Below are positions 1-7,917 of a stretch of 64,000 bases of DNA, in pieces. Position 1 is the stretch's first letter. Each line of letters begins with the position of its first letter. The translations under genes and the position numbers were made by a program. The notes under the pieces are model-generated. The model was not told the DNA's origin, searched no databases, and worked only from the letters and a program-made list of their open reading frames with translations. Origin of the DNA: Sulfurimonas marina (GTDB lineage Bacteria; Campylobacterota; Campylobacteria; Campylobacterales; Sulfurimonadaceae); assembly GCF_014905095.1 (NCBI RefSeq), contig NZ_CP041165.1, positions 992,001 through 1,056,000 on the forward strand, read 5' to 3'.

Positions 1-272
1 AAGATTTTTTGTTGAAACTTCTCAATGATGTACTCTTTCATGATTTGTAACATCGTTGTAAGTATAAAAATTACAATTACGATCAAACCGAGGATAAATA
101 CGGAAATAGAACTATGTGCTAATACGCTGTTGATGATAAATACGGATGCAAGAGGAATTGATAAAACCAAAATAGCTTCAATAGCAGAATAGTATAAGAG
201 ATAAAAAATATTTTTTTTATCCTGGGTAACTATTTCGGCAATATTTTTTAAAATTTTTTTCTCTATGCTCAT
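1..272 (-). CDS. ABC exporter, N-terminal membrane part (partial)
   Basis: This is the first ~90 codons of a gene that runs off the left edge; the ATG is at 272-270. The translation begins MSIEKKILKNIAEIV and continues with a charged stretch, then a hydrophobic segment (about residues 27-50) and a second one (about 55-75), followed by a QIMKEYIIEKFQQKI-like helix. That is the layout of the start of the transmembrane domain of half-size ABC exporters, including type I secretion permease/ATPases. The ATP-binding part is outside the window, so substrate and subfamily cannot be told. It is transcribed divergently from the chemoreceptor at 491. The family call is inference from topology and composition. 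Confidence 0.55.
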   Translation of the reverse strand, partial: MSIEKKILKNIAEIVTQDKKNIFYLLYYSAIEAILVLSIPLASVFIINSVLAHSSISVFILGLIVIVIFILTTMLQIMKEYIIEKFQQKI

Positions 273-490
273 TAATATACAACCTTTAAAAAAGTCTATT
301 ATTATATTGTCAAATAGATAATATCATTTTAACAAATGAAACTATTGTGATTTTTTAAAAATAGAATGAACTTTAGAAATTGTATCATAAAAACAAAAGT
401 GTGTAATTGTGAATAATAATTAATTTTAATAAAAATACAATAAAAATGTGATACCATTCAAGTGAAAATTTTTACGGAGAATATGGACAG
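273..490. other. AT-rich divergent intergenic region
   Basis: About 218 bases separate the divergent ABC exporter and chemoreceptor genes. The stretch is very AT-rich, with runs of A and T and several weak TATAAT-like hexamers, such as TACAAT near 436-441. An ACGGAG ribosome-binding site lies at about 474-479 for the right-hand gene. I see no RNA gene, repeat or convincing ORF here. Confidence 0.5.
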
Positions 491-1609
491 ATGTTATTTG
501 GGAATAGTAAAGAGCTGGAATTAGAGTTGGCCAAAAAAGATAAACGTATACAAGAGCTGGAATTGGCCTTGAAAAAGTCGGAAACTCAGATAGAAGAGTT
601 AAAATATAAAGCGAATGCTACCAATACAGACAGAGTAATGAACGAATTAATAAAGTCATTAACAGGTAACTTGACTGAAGGGTGTAACAGAGATCTTCAT
701 TATCTGCAAAATGACTTGACAGATAATGTAGCTGCACTCGAAGATATTACGGTAAAAAATCAGGAAAGTTCAGATTTTACAACAGAGTGTTCTGTTGAAA
801 TAGATAAGCTTGTTGATATTTTACATACTTTACTAGAACATATAACACATACATATACACAAGTAGAGACACTTAACAATAGTGTAGAGAGTATTTCAGA
901 TGTTATCAACCTAATTAAAGATATTTCGGACCAAACAAATCTTTTAGCACTTAATGCTGCTATTGAAGCTGCTCGTGCAGGGGAACACGGACGTGGTTTC
1001 GCCGTTGTAGCCGATGAAGTAAGAAAACTGGCTGAGCGTACACAAAAGGCGACTGCAGAGGTGGAGATTACTGTTCAAGGATTAAAACAGAATACTCAAG
1101 AGGTACATGAACACTCTCGTGCAATGGAGACATTATCTCACCAGTCAAACGACCAGATGAATCTTTTCCAGCAAAAAATGGTACATTTAAGAGAAAATGC
1201 ATCAGTTATAGAACAAGAAACGACAGATGTAACATACGCTATCTTTACAATTCTTAGTAAGCTTGATCATCTTCTGTTTAAAGCAAACGGCTATAAAACG
1301 GTATTTAGACAAGAGGTACATACAGAATTTGCAAGTGAGAAAGAGTGTAGACTTGGAAAATGGTACGACAACGGTATCGGATATGAAAAATTTAGTAAAT
1401 GTCCAAGCTATACAAAAATGGCCGCACCGCATAAAGAGGTACATGAGAGTATTAAAAAAGCTGTTGAGTGTGTAGAAAAAGGGACATGTACACAAGAATC
1501 ACAAAATGTTATGACATATTTCAATCAAGCTGAAGAGGCAAGTAAACATGTTATAGAGATCTTAACACAACTCCTCAAAGAAGAGAAAAATTTAAGACAC
1601 TCCCTTTAA
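491..1609 (+). CDS. Soluble methyl-accepting chemotaxis protein with CZB zinc domain
   Basis: This 372-residue chemoreceptor has no membrane segment or signal peptide, so it should be cytoplasmic. It starts with a coiled coil (about 1-40). The conserved signalling hairpin that docks CheA/CheW covers about 145-195 and contains [21 protein letters not shown]. The C-terminal region (about 265-355) is a CZB (chemoreceptor zinc-binding) domain: I see His277, the CRLGKWY motif with Cys286, and His314 and His318, the expected 3-His/1-Cys set. CZB receptors in Helicobacter (TlpD) sense hypochlorite or oxidants through the zinc thiolate, so a redox cue is likely here too (inference). A clear ACGGAG ribosome-binding site supports the ATG at 491. 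The next gene pair is a separate sensory module. Confidence 0.9.
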   Translation: MLFGNSKELELELAKKDKRIQELELALKKSETQIEELKYKANATNTDRVMNELIKSLTGNLTEGCNRDLHYLQNDLTDNVAALEDITVKNQESSDFTTECSVEIDKLVDILHTLLEHITHTYTQVETLNNSVESISDVINLIKDISDQTNLLALNAAIEAARAGEHGRGFAVVADEVRKLAERTQKATAEVEITVQGLKQNTQEVHEHSRAMETLSHQSNDQMNLFQQKMVHLRENASVIEQETTDVTYAIFTILSKLDHLLFKANGYKTVFRQEVHTEFASEKECRLGKWYDNGIGYEKFSKCPSYTKMAAPHKEVHESIKKAVECVEKGTCTQESQNVMTYFNQAEEASKHVIEILTQLLKEEKNLRHSL

Positions 1610-1670
1610 TCGCTTTTTAAACAAATACTTAGGATAATAGGTAGATATAAGCAGAAAACAGGAGTCTTTA

Positions 1671-2633
1671 ATGCATATTGTTAGATATTTAATCATTCTT
1701 GTGATAGTCAGTGCATTAAATGCCAATGAACCTCAAACTAAAAAGATAGCCTATTTGGTATCTGATTTAAAAATCCCTTTTTGGGATATTATGAGAAAAG
1801 GGATAGTCTCTGAGGCAAAAACATTGCACTACGATCTCCAAGTTTACAATGCAGACAACAGTTTAGAAAAAGAGTTGAAAAATACCGTCAAAGCAATTAG
1901 GAATAAAGTTGACGGTATTATCGTTTCACCTATAAACTCATCATCCTGTGTTACGATTTTAAAGCTGGCACAACGTGCAAACATTCCTGTCGTTATATCT
2001 GATATTGGAACCGATAAAGGTGAGTATGTATCATATGTATCATCCAATAATTATCAAGGTGCTTATGCTATCGCAAAAGTTTTGGCAAAACATATGAAAA
2101 TGTTAGGCTGGGAAAAAGGAACCGTAGGCATTGTAGCAATCCCTCAAAAACGCTCCAACGGAAAAGCCAGAACGGCAGGCTTTTTACAAGGACTTCATGA
2201 AAACAACATCAAAAGTAGTAGTCTAAAACAGCAGGTAGATTTTTCTTATAAAGAGACGTATGATTATACGATGGAGATGATTGAATCTGATCCGAATTTA
2301 AGAGCTGTTTGGCTGCAGGGTTCAGACAAGTATCAAGGGGCATTAGATGCTATTAAAGATGCAAGAAAAAGTGGAGAAATATTACTTGTTACTTTTGATG
2401 CCGAACCGATTTTTTTAGAGTTAATCCCTCAAGGTATAGTGACAGGTTCCGCTATGCAGCAACCGTTCTTAATGGGTGAAAAAGCGACAGCATTATTAGA
2501 CCGACACCTTAAAGGGAAAGTTGTTAAAAAGAGTATAGAGCTGCCGGTACTCGCTATCTCTAAAGAGAATATCGATGAAAAGTTACCGCTGATCAAGAGA
2601 AATGTTTTAGGATTGAATTTAGATGCTAGATAG
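1671..2633 (+). CDS. Periplasmic sugar-type substrate-binding protein
   Basis: The 320-residue protein has an N-terminal signal peptide (about 1-18, ending SALNA) and a type-1 periplasmic binding fold of the ribose/LuxP/TorT class. Support comes from KIAYLVSDLKIPFWDIMRKG at the start of lobe 1, VDGIIVSPINSSS, NIPVVISDIGTD, and the lobe-2 segments GTVGIVAIP, VWLQGSDKYQGALDAIKDA and LLVTFDAEP. There are no ABC permease genes nearby. Its stop overlaps the start of a membrane diguanylate cyclase by 11 bases, so it probably acts as the ligand-sensing partner of that enzyme and not in uptake (inference by analogy with LuxP-LuxQ and TorT-TorS). CAGGAG upstream of the ATG is a good ribosome-binding site. 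The ligand is unknown. Confidence 0.88.
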   Translation: MHIVRYLIILVIVSALNANEPQTKKIAYLVSDLKIPFWDIMRKGIVSEAKTLHYDLQVYNADNSLEKELKNTVKAIRNKVDGIIVSPINSSSCVTILKLAQRANIPVVISDIGTDKGEYVSYVSSNNYQGAYAIAKVLAKHMKMLGWEKGTVGIVAIPQKRSNGKARTAGFLQGLHENNIKSSSLKQQVDFSYKETYDYTMEMIESDPNLRAVWLQGSDKYQGALDAIKDARKSGEILLVTFDAEPIFLELIPQGIVTGSAMQQPFLMGEKATALLDRHLKGKVVKKSIELPVLAISKENIDEKLPLIKRNVLGLNLDAR

Positions 2634-5001
2634 GTTAAAGTTAAACTCATTACATGTACACCTGAGTCTCATCATTATTGTGACAGTTTCTCTCTTTTTC
2701 GGGTTTTATTCTTTATACCTTTATGTACAAACAAAAAAAGAAGTTGATAGTCAAATGAAAAGTGAGCTTACCAGAGACATAGAATCGGTATCTGGAAGTA
2801 TCACAAGGTTTATGGATGCATATTCCCCGAATGAATACCAAAAAATTATTATCGATTTGGTCAACAAGCAAAATATTGCAGCAATTATTATTGATGATTA
2901 CAATATGCAAAGGATTTTAAGTGACAAAAGCTATAGAGTAGGTTATATAAAAGAGAATAACTTAACTGCTGAGATAGATTTTAACGATCCTAAGCAGCTT
3001 GCTTTACTTAATCATCCCTATTATAAAGAAACGATAGAACTTAAAAATATAAAAGGTAAAAAACTGGGAGAGGTCACTTTTTTTATATCGAATGAAGTTA
3101 TAAAAAAAGAGATTGAAAAGATTATTGAGCAAAATATATTTTTAGCTGTATTAACCTCTTTATTTTTGACTCTCATCCTTTTTATCTCAATTAAATACTT
3201 TATCGTCAACCATTTAACACGAATTGTTGATGTTATAAGTAACTACGATCAGGATGGTATCCCTGTAGGTGAAGTAGAGAGTGAAGGCTCTTTTGAGATC
3301 CGTTATATTATTGACAGAATAAACACTATGATTAGATTGATCAAAAAGTCACGAGAAGAGCTGCATACAAACTATGAACTTTTACAAACTGAAAAAGACA
3401 GATTTCAGTTGACGATCAAAGCTACAAATGACGGTATATGGGATTGGAACATGAAAACCGATGAAGTGTTTTTCTCAAAACGTTGGAAAAGTATGCTTGG
3501 GTATACAGATGATGAGATCACAAACGATGTAAATGAATGGGAAAAAAGGGTACATCCGGATGATTTGGAAAAAGCGCTCGAAGATCTTGATGCACATCTA
3601 AACGGCGAAACGCCGGTATATGAAAATGAACACAGGGTACAGCATAAAGATGGACACTGGTTGTGGATTCTAGACAGAGGTAAAGCTCTATTTGATGAGA
3701 ATGGTAAGCCGTACAGAATGTTGGGGTTTCATACCGATATGACACAACGCCATAAGTTTATAGAATCTTTAAAAGTGGAGCAAGAAAGGTATAAAAGCTT
3801 GCTTGAGCTTTCAAGTGACGGGATTCACCTAATTGATCATGACGGAAAGTTATATGACTATAGTGAATCATTTTTAAAAATGTTAGGCTATACAAAAGAG
3901 GAAGCAAAAAATTTAAATGTAAGTGACTGGGATGTTAAAATTCCTGAAGAGGAGATTAAAACGTTTATTCATAAACTGATGAATGAACCTCAGTCCTTTG
4001 AAACGATACATAAACGTAAAGATGGTTCAACTTTTATTGTAAGTATAAATGCTAAAGGGATAGAGATAAACGGTGAAAAATATATCTATGCATCTGCCAG
4101 AGATGTAACAAAAGAGAAACAGCATCAGTTGGAGATAAGAAGAAAATTACAAAGGTTTGTAGATACGCAGAGCTCTATTGTAATTTTAACAGATGGTAAA
4201 AACTTGAAATTTGCCAACAATACTTTTTTAGATTTCTTTGATTGTAAAAATATTGAAGAGTTTTTGAAAACCAATAAATGTATCTGTGAAAGATTTATCA
4301 AAGAGGATAAATTCTTCCATTTAGAAAAAGTACAAAAGGGTGAAGAGCATTGGATAGAGAGTTTATTGCATCTTAGCGGCAGACAAAGAGTTGTTGCCAT
4401 GAAAAACAGTGAAGGGCAAATACATGCATTTAATGTTGCTATTAATAAGTATGAAGGTGATGAGTATATTGTCAACTTTACAGATATCAGTGATACGATG
4501 AGTGAAAAGTTTGAACTTGCACAACAAGCATCTGTTGATACACTTACAAGTGCATACAACAGAATGTATTTTAATCAGAATATCGAAAATATTTTAAATC
4601 ATCATATACACAATAATATGAGCACAGGTATTATTATGTTTGATATCGATAAGTTTAAAGATGTTAATGATACCTACGGACACGATGTCGGTGACTATGT
4701 TTTAAAAACACTGGTACAGATAGTACAAAGATATACAAGAACAAACGATAAAGTGATCCGCTGGGGTGGTGAAGAGTTTATTATAATATGTCCTATAAAG
4801 GGTGAAGAGACTTTAGAAAAAATTGCAGAGTATCTCCGCAGTACAATTGAAAACTATAAATTTGACTATGTTGAGAAAGTTACATGTAGTTTTGGTTGTG
4901 CCATTCATGACCTTGAGAGAGATATATTAAAAACTATAAAAGAAGCAGATCAAAAACTTTATCAGGCAAAAGAGCTGGGAAGAAATAGGGTCGTATGTTA
5001 A
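2623..5001 (+). CDS. Membrane PAS-PAS-PAS-GGDEF diguanylate cyclase
   Basis: This 792-residue protein should make c-di-GMP at the inner membrane. Order: TM1 (about 12-34), extracytoplasmic sensor (35-170), TM2 (about 172-195), a HAMP-like linker, a PAS/PAC domain (about 260-385, with GIWDWNMKTDEVFFS), a second PAS (390-505), a weaker third PAS (510-625), and a GGDEF domain (635-790). The catalytic signature is GGEEF at 715-719. An RTND inhibitory I-site lies five residues before it, so feedback by c-di-GMP is expected. The metal-binding FDIDKFKDVNDTYGH segment is intact. The 11-base overlap with the binding-protein gene upstream implies translational coupling and a joint sensory unit. A TAA stop follows with no obvious terminator. 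Confidence 0.92.
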   Translation: MLDRLKLNSLHVHLSLIIIVTVSLFFGFYSLYLYVQTKKEVDSQMKSELTRDIESVSGSITRFMDAYSPNEYQKIIIDLVNKQNIAAIIIDDYNMQRILSDKSYRVGYIKENNLTAEIDFNDPKQLALLNHPYYKETIELKNIKGKKLGEVTFFISNEVIKKEIEKIIEQNIFLAVLTSLFLTLILFISIKYFIVNHLTRIVDVISNYDQDGIPVGEVESEGSFEIRYIIDRINTMIRLIKKSREELHTNYELLQTEKDRFQLTIKATNDGIWDWNMKTDEVFFSKRWKSMLGYTDDEITNDVNEWEKRVHPDDLEKALEDLDAHLNGETPVYENEHRVQHKDGHWLWILDRGKALFDENGKPYRMLGFHTDMTQRHKFIESLKVEQERYKSLLELSSDGIHLIDHDGKLYDYSESFLKMLGYTKEEAKNLNVSDWDVKIPEEEIKTFIHKLMNEPQSFETIHKRKDGSTFIVSINAKGIEINGEKYIYASARDVTKEKQHQLEIRRKLQRFVDTQSSIVILTDGKNLKFANNTFLDFFDCKNIEEFLKTNKCICERFIKEDKFFHLEKVQKGEEHWIESLLHLSGRQRVVAMKNSEGQIHAFNVAINKYEGDEYIVNFTDISDTMSEKFELAQQASVDTLTSAYNRMYFNQNIENILNHHIHNNMSTGIIMFDIDKFKDVNDTYGHDVGDYVLKTLVQIVQRYTRTNDKVIRWGGEEFIIICPIKGEETLEKIAEYLRSTIENYKFDYVEKVTCSFGCAIHDLERDILKTIKEADQKLYQAKELGRNRVVC

Positions 5002-5061
5002 TTAAGCGACTAAAAACTTTATAAATTGACATAGAAATACTACCAACACTCTTTAGATAGG

Positions 5062-5069
5062 TATAAAAT
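5062..5069 (+). promoter_or_regulatory. Probable -10 region for the lipocalin operon
   Basis: TATAAAAT lies about 25 bases before the AAAAGGAG ribosome-binding site of the lipocalin gene, in an AT-rich stretch. Campylobacterota sigma-70 promoters often rely on the -10 box with little -35 conservation. A TTGACA at 5026-5031 is too far upstream to pair with it. Confidence 0.4.
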
Positions 5070-5092
5070 TATGCTATTGAAAAGGAGAAAAC

Positions 5093-5596
5093 ATGAATTA
5101 TGTAATTATTTTAGTTGTTCTGTTTTTCACTGCTTGTACAAGCCACTATCCATCGCTAAAAACTGTGGAGCAGGTTGATATAAAAAGATATAGTGGAACA
5201 TGGTATGAGATAGCGCGTTATGAACATTTTTTTGAAAAAGGGTGCAGTGATGTCAATGCAACATATACACTCAAAAAGGATGGAGATATTGAGGTGCTAA
5301 ACCAGTGTATGAAACCAGACGGCCTTTCAAGAGCAAAGGGTGTAGCATATGCTGTTGATAAGACAAATGCAAAACTTAAAGTGAGTTTTTTCCGCCCATT
5401 TTACGGTGATTATTGGATTTTGATGCTTGGAGATAATTATGAATATGCCCTTATTGGAGAGGAGTCTCGAGAGTATCTGTGGGTACTTTCTCGAACACCT
5501 GCGATGGATGAATCGTTAAAAGAAAAAATTGTTACCAAACTTCCGGAGTTTGGATATGGTACAGAAAAATTGCTCTGGACAAAACATTCAAAGTAA
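5093..5596 (+). CDS. blc: Outer-membrane lipocalin (Blc family lipoprotein)
   Basis: The 167-residue product starts with a short lipoprotein signal and a lipobox ending at the Cys of FFTACTS (about residue 15). The lipocalin hallmark GTWYEIARYEHFFEKGC follows at about 36-52, then YTLKKDGDIEVLNQC and the C-terminal LWVLSRTPAM segment typical of bacterial lipocalin Blc. Bacterial Blc binds lysophospholipids or fatty acids and sits in the inner leaflet of the outer membrane. AAAAGGAG gives a strong ribosome-binding site. The next gene starts 3 bases after the stop and encodes a likely outer-membrane barrel, so the two are probably co-transcribed and share an envelope role (inference). Confidence 0.93.
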   Translation: MNYVIILVVLFFTACTSHYPSLKTVEQVDIKRYSGTWYEIARYEHFFEKGCSDVNATYTLKKDGDIEVLNQCMKPDGLSRAKGVAYAVDKTNAKLKVSFFRPFYGDYWILMLGDNYEYALIGEESREYLWVLSRTPAMDESLKEKIVTKLPEFGYGTEKLLWTKHSK

Positions 5597-5599
5597 TCG

Positions 5600-6478
5600 A
5601 TGATGAAAAAGTATCTTTATTTAGCAGGTGTATTATCTTGTACGGCATTAGCACAAGCTGAGGGAAAAAAAGCCGGACTTGAGAAGATGATTCAACCAAA
5701 GGTGTCTTACGAATCAAGTTACTTAAGTGATGCTGTAGTAGATGGATTTAGCGGTGGTGCAAAGGTGAGTAAAAACACAATTCGCATCAACAATATGATA
5801 GCAGGACTAAGCTATACGAACTGGACATTTAAATGGCACGGGATCGATAAACTTCCTTTTGGGGATGGAGTGCATGAGCCTTTAACACAGATGCATAGTA
5901 TCAAACTTAATGCCAATATCCCTTATTTCATAAGTGAAAAATGGTTTTGGCTTACATCGTTATCTCTAAAGTCTACTTTTGAAAAAGAGACAAAGGATTC
6001 TTATGCGATCGGGTTTTTCAGCTTTGGAACATATAAGCTTGATAAGGAGCATGCCATTACAGTTGGGGCATTTGGGAATTACCATCCAACAACCACTATA
6101 GCACTTCCTGCACTCAGTTACAGTTACCGTGCCAGAGCAAGTGATGGTTTTAAGGTAATCCTTGGATTTCCTCGTTCATATGTTGGTTACCATATAAATG
6201 AAGATCTTTTAATCCGTGCAGGATTTATCTATTCCCAGTCTGTGATCCGCTTGAGCGATGAAAGCTACATTACACCAAGTGGTTTTGTAGAGGCAAAAGA
6301 TTATCTAAATAATTTTGGATTTGCTTATGAGTTAAGTAATCATATCAATCTTGAAACAGACCTGCTGTACTCTTTAAGACGTGAGTTTACGATCTTCTCA
6401 AAAGATGCCAACGAACTTAACAGCTATATAATAAAACCTTCATTGGGGATAAACCTCAGGCTCTCTTACCTTTTTTAA
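5600..6478 (+). CDS. Predicted outer-membrane beta-barrel protein, unknown function
   Basis: A 292-residue protein with an N-terminal signal peptide (MMKKYLYLAGVLSCTALAQA, cleavage near 20-21). It is then a series of alternating polar/hydrophobic strands, and it ends in LRLSYLF; a terminal Phe is the usual BAM recognition signal of outer-membrane barrels. I recognise no named family with certainty, though it looks like the small uncharacterised barrels that Pfam lists as DUF-type. It begins 3 bases after the lipocalin stop and so probably forms a two-gene operon with it. A role in lipid handling or envelope integrity would fit that neighbour but is a guess. Confidence 0.7.
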   Translation: MMKKYLYLAGVLSCTALAQAEGKKAGLEKMIQPKVSYESSYLSDAVVDGFSGGAKVSKNTIRINNMIAGLSYTNWTFKWHGIDKLPFGDGVHEPLTQMHSIKLNANIPYFISEKWFWLTSLSLKSTFEKETKDSYAIGFFSFGTYKLDKEHAITVGAFGNYHPTTTIALPALSYSYRARASDGFKVILGFPRSYVGYHINEDLLIRAGFIYSQSVIRLSDESYITPSGFVEAKDYLNNFGFAYELSNHINLETDLLYSLRREFTIFSKDANELNSYIIKPSLGINLRLSYLF

Positions 6479-6637
6479 AACGAACAGACAAAATAAAGAA
6501 TACAACAGAAGTTTTGTGATCTTGAAGCGTTATACCGAAAAAATGGCTTTATGATCGAAAGAGTTCTATAAAATTTTAGAAGAAATTGAACTTATAAATA
6601 TTTTGTTTGTGTACCAATAAGTTACAAAACAATATAT

Positions 6638-6664
6638 TTTCAGAAGCTTAAAAAGCCTCTGAAA
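6638..6664. terminator. Hairpin between convergent genes
   Basis: TTTCAGAAGCTT (6638-6649) pairs with AAGCCTCTGAAA (6653-6664) with a single mismatch and a 3-base loop. Outer ACAATA (6629-6634) and TATTGT (6666-6671) can extend the stem. It lies 25 bases beyond the stop of the minus-strand superoxide reductase and 160 bases beyond the plus-strand barrel gene, so it is most likely a terminator for the former and possibly bidirectional. Confidence 0.65.
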
Positions 6665-6688
6665 GTATTGTATATAGGTGTTTATAGA

Positions 6689-7075
6689 TTATTCAGCTAC
6701 TTCAACTTCAACTGGAGTTGATTCCCAGATACCGTGTTTAGTACAGTAACCGTGAGCTACAAGGTTTAGTTTTTTACCCATTGGACGGATATTAAAAGTT
6801 ACTTCAGCGTGAGATTTTTCATTTCCTAAAGTACCAGGTACGAAAGAAGCAGAAGCTAATTTAGTTTCACCATTGAAAAGAGTGATAGACTCGATGAAGT
6901 GATCAAAATCATCTGGGTGAGTATATTCTTGACCCATTTTTACATTTACTGCAAGCATCTCACCTTTTTTTGCTTCACCTTCTACTGTGATGAATGGAGA
7001 GTGACGATCAATAAGGTCTTTTTTCGCTTCTCTTTCTACTGTGTCAATATCAACATATTTGTTAATTTTTGGCAT
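6689..7075 (-). CDS. Superoxide reductase (neelaredoxin type)
   Basis: A 128-residue protein matching one-iron superoxide reductases (class II, without the N-terminal desulforedoxin domain). It reduces superoxide to peroxide in the cytoplasm using a Fe(His)4Cys centre. All five ligands can be assigned: His25 (DRHSPFI), His53 and His59 (YTHPDDFDHFIES), and Cys111 and His114 (CTKHGIWES). The usual catalytic lysine just before the first His (EKH motif) is an arginine here (DRH); I confirmed codon CGT in the sequence. No signal peptide. AAAAGGAT precedes the ATG, and a TACAAT -10 lies at 7107-7112 on the minus strand. It is probably monocistronic. Neighbours upstream also relate to redox stress. 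Confidence 0.9.
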   Translation of the reverse strand: MPKINKYVDIDTVEREAKKDLIDRHSPFITVEGEAKKGEMLAVNVKMGQEYTHPDDFDHFIESITLFNGETKLASASFVPGTLGNEKSHAEVTFNIRPMGKKLNLVAHGYCTKHGIWESTPVEVEVAE

Positions 7076-7106
7076 TTTCTATCCTTTTTTTTAATTTAAT
7101 TGTAGT

Positions 7107-7112
7107 ATTGTA
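7107..7112 (-). promoter_or_regulatory. -10 box for superoxide reductase
   Basis: Read on the minus strand the hexamer is TACAAT, 31 bases before the start codon, with an AAAAGGAT ribosome-binding site between. No convincing -35 is visible. Confidence 0.45.
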
Positions 7113-7172
7113 ACCATAAAAACTTTTAGCAAAACATAAATAAGAGTATATTTGTCTTATTTAAGTCTTTTT

Positions 7173-7805
7173 TTATTTTCTAAAGTTACTTTCCTCTATT
7201 ATAACAGGATAAAAGTAACCATATCCAAAATCTTTGTCTTTTGCTAATTTTCCTGATGCATAAACAACATCTCCGGGCTTAGGTGTATTTTGTGCAGTTG
7301 TAAAAACAAGATCGTCCATATTTTTAAATCTACTTCCATCTTGGATATGTACCCAGTTTTTTCCCATAATTCCTGATGAAACTTTAGTGACTTTTCCTCT
7401 GACAGTTATATTTTTCGCTACATATTTTTCACGATTTTTAAACATTTCAGCTACTGTGAGGGTATTTTTCATTTTGTATTGAGAAGTTAAGATATCGGGC
7501 TTAAATTGAATTGTTTCTTGTGTATGTCCAGAAGTAGAGGCATCTCCTGCAAACAAGATATTGTCAAAAGTGCGGTTGAGTGTTTTTGAATGGAAGTTCT
7601 TCATCCATCCTTGTTCAGTAAAAGAGATGTTATCGCCTTTTTTTACATCTCTTTGTGTCATTGCGATCCAGTAAGTGTTCTTTCCGTCATCGACTTTCAT
7701 GTATGTATAGCCGCCGCTGTTCATATTTTCGAGTACTTTTGCAGTATGCGGCGTTGCAGCATAAAGTGAAGCCCCAAGGAGTAAAGCAAGTGCGATCTTT
7801 TTCAT
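7173..7805 (-). CDS. Exported OB-fold protein (NrfJ-like)
   Basis: The 210-residue product has a clear Sec signal peptide (MKKIALALLLGASLYA). The first half (about 20-90) contains GGYTYMKVDDGKNTYWIA, a pattern found in NrfJ-like periplasmic proteins. The second half (about 115-205) reads VAEMFKNREKYVAKNITVRGKVTKVSSGIMGKNWVHIQDG and GDVVYASGKL, which is a nucleic-acid-type OB fold. The same proteins occur beside nitrite reductase or redox genes in other Epsilonproteobacteria, but the function is not established. A TACAAT box at 7827-7832 (minus) could be its promoter. It stands alone between superoxide reductase and the metallo-beta-lactamase gene. Confidence 0.7.
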   Translation of the reverse strand: MKKIALALLLGASLYAATPHTAKVLENMNSGGYTYMKVDDGKNTYWIAMTQRDVKKGDNISFTEQGWMKNFHSKTLNRTFDNILFAGDASTSGHTQETIQFKPDILTSQYKMKNTLTVAEMFKNREKYVAKNITVRGKVTKVSSGIMGKNWVHIQDGSRFKNMDDLVFTTAQNTPKPGDVVYASGKLAKDKDFGYGYFYPVIIEESNFRK

Positions 7806-7917
7806 CTATTTAACCTTTTTTGTCACATTGTACATAAGTTTGAACAACAAGCGTTTAATATAAGTATTTAAAATATTAGATGTGATAAAGAGATACAAGA
7901 AGATCGCAATCCTCAAG
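7806..7917. other. Short intergenic gap with minus-strand promoter
   Basis: 112 AT-rich bases between two minus-strand genes. TGTACAAT on the minus strand at 7827-7834 is a plausible extended -10 for the OB-fold gene. Nothing else is evident. Confidence 0.35.

Noticed and set aside
4125-4559. 144-codon open frame antisense to the diguanylate cyclase
   Set aside because: It lies entirely within a well-supported gene, lacks a ribosome-binding site and resembles no protein family.
2623-5001. Hybrid histidine kinase reading of the PAS protein
   Set aside because: No HisKA or HATPase motifs; the C-terminus is a complete GGDEF domain.
5026-5031. TTGACA as -35 for the lipocalin gene
   Set aside because: It is 30 bases from the only good -10 candidate (5062-5069), too far for a sigma-70 promoter.
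6689-7075. SoxZ-like sulfur oxidation protein
   Set aside because: Size and beta-rich look suggested SoxZ, but the five Fe ligands (His25, His53, His59, Cys111, His114) and CTKHGIWES identify a superoxide reductase.
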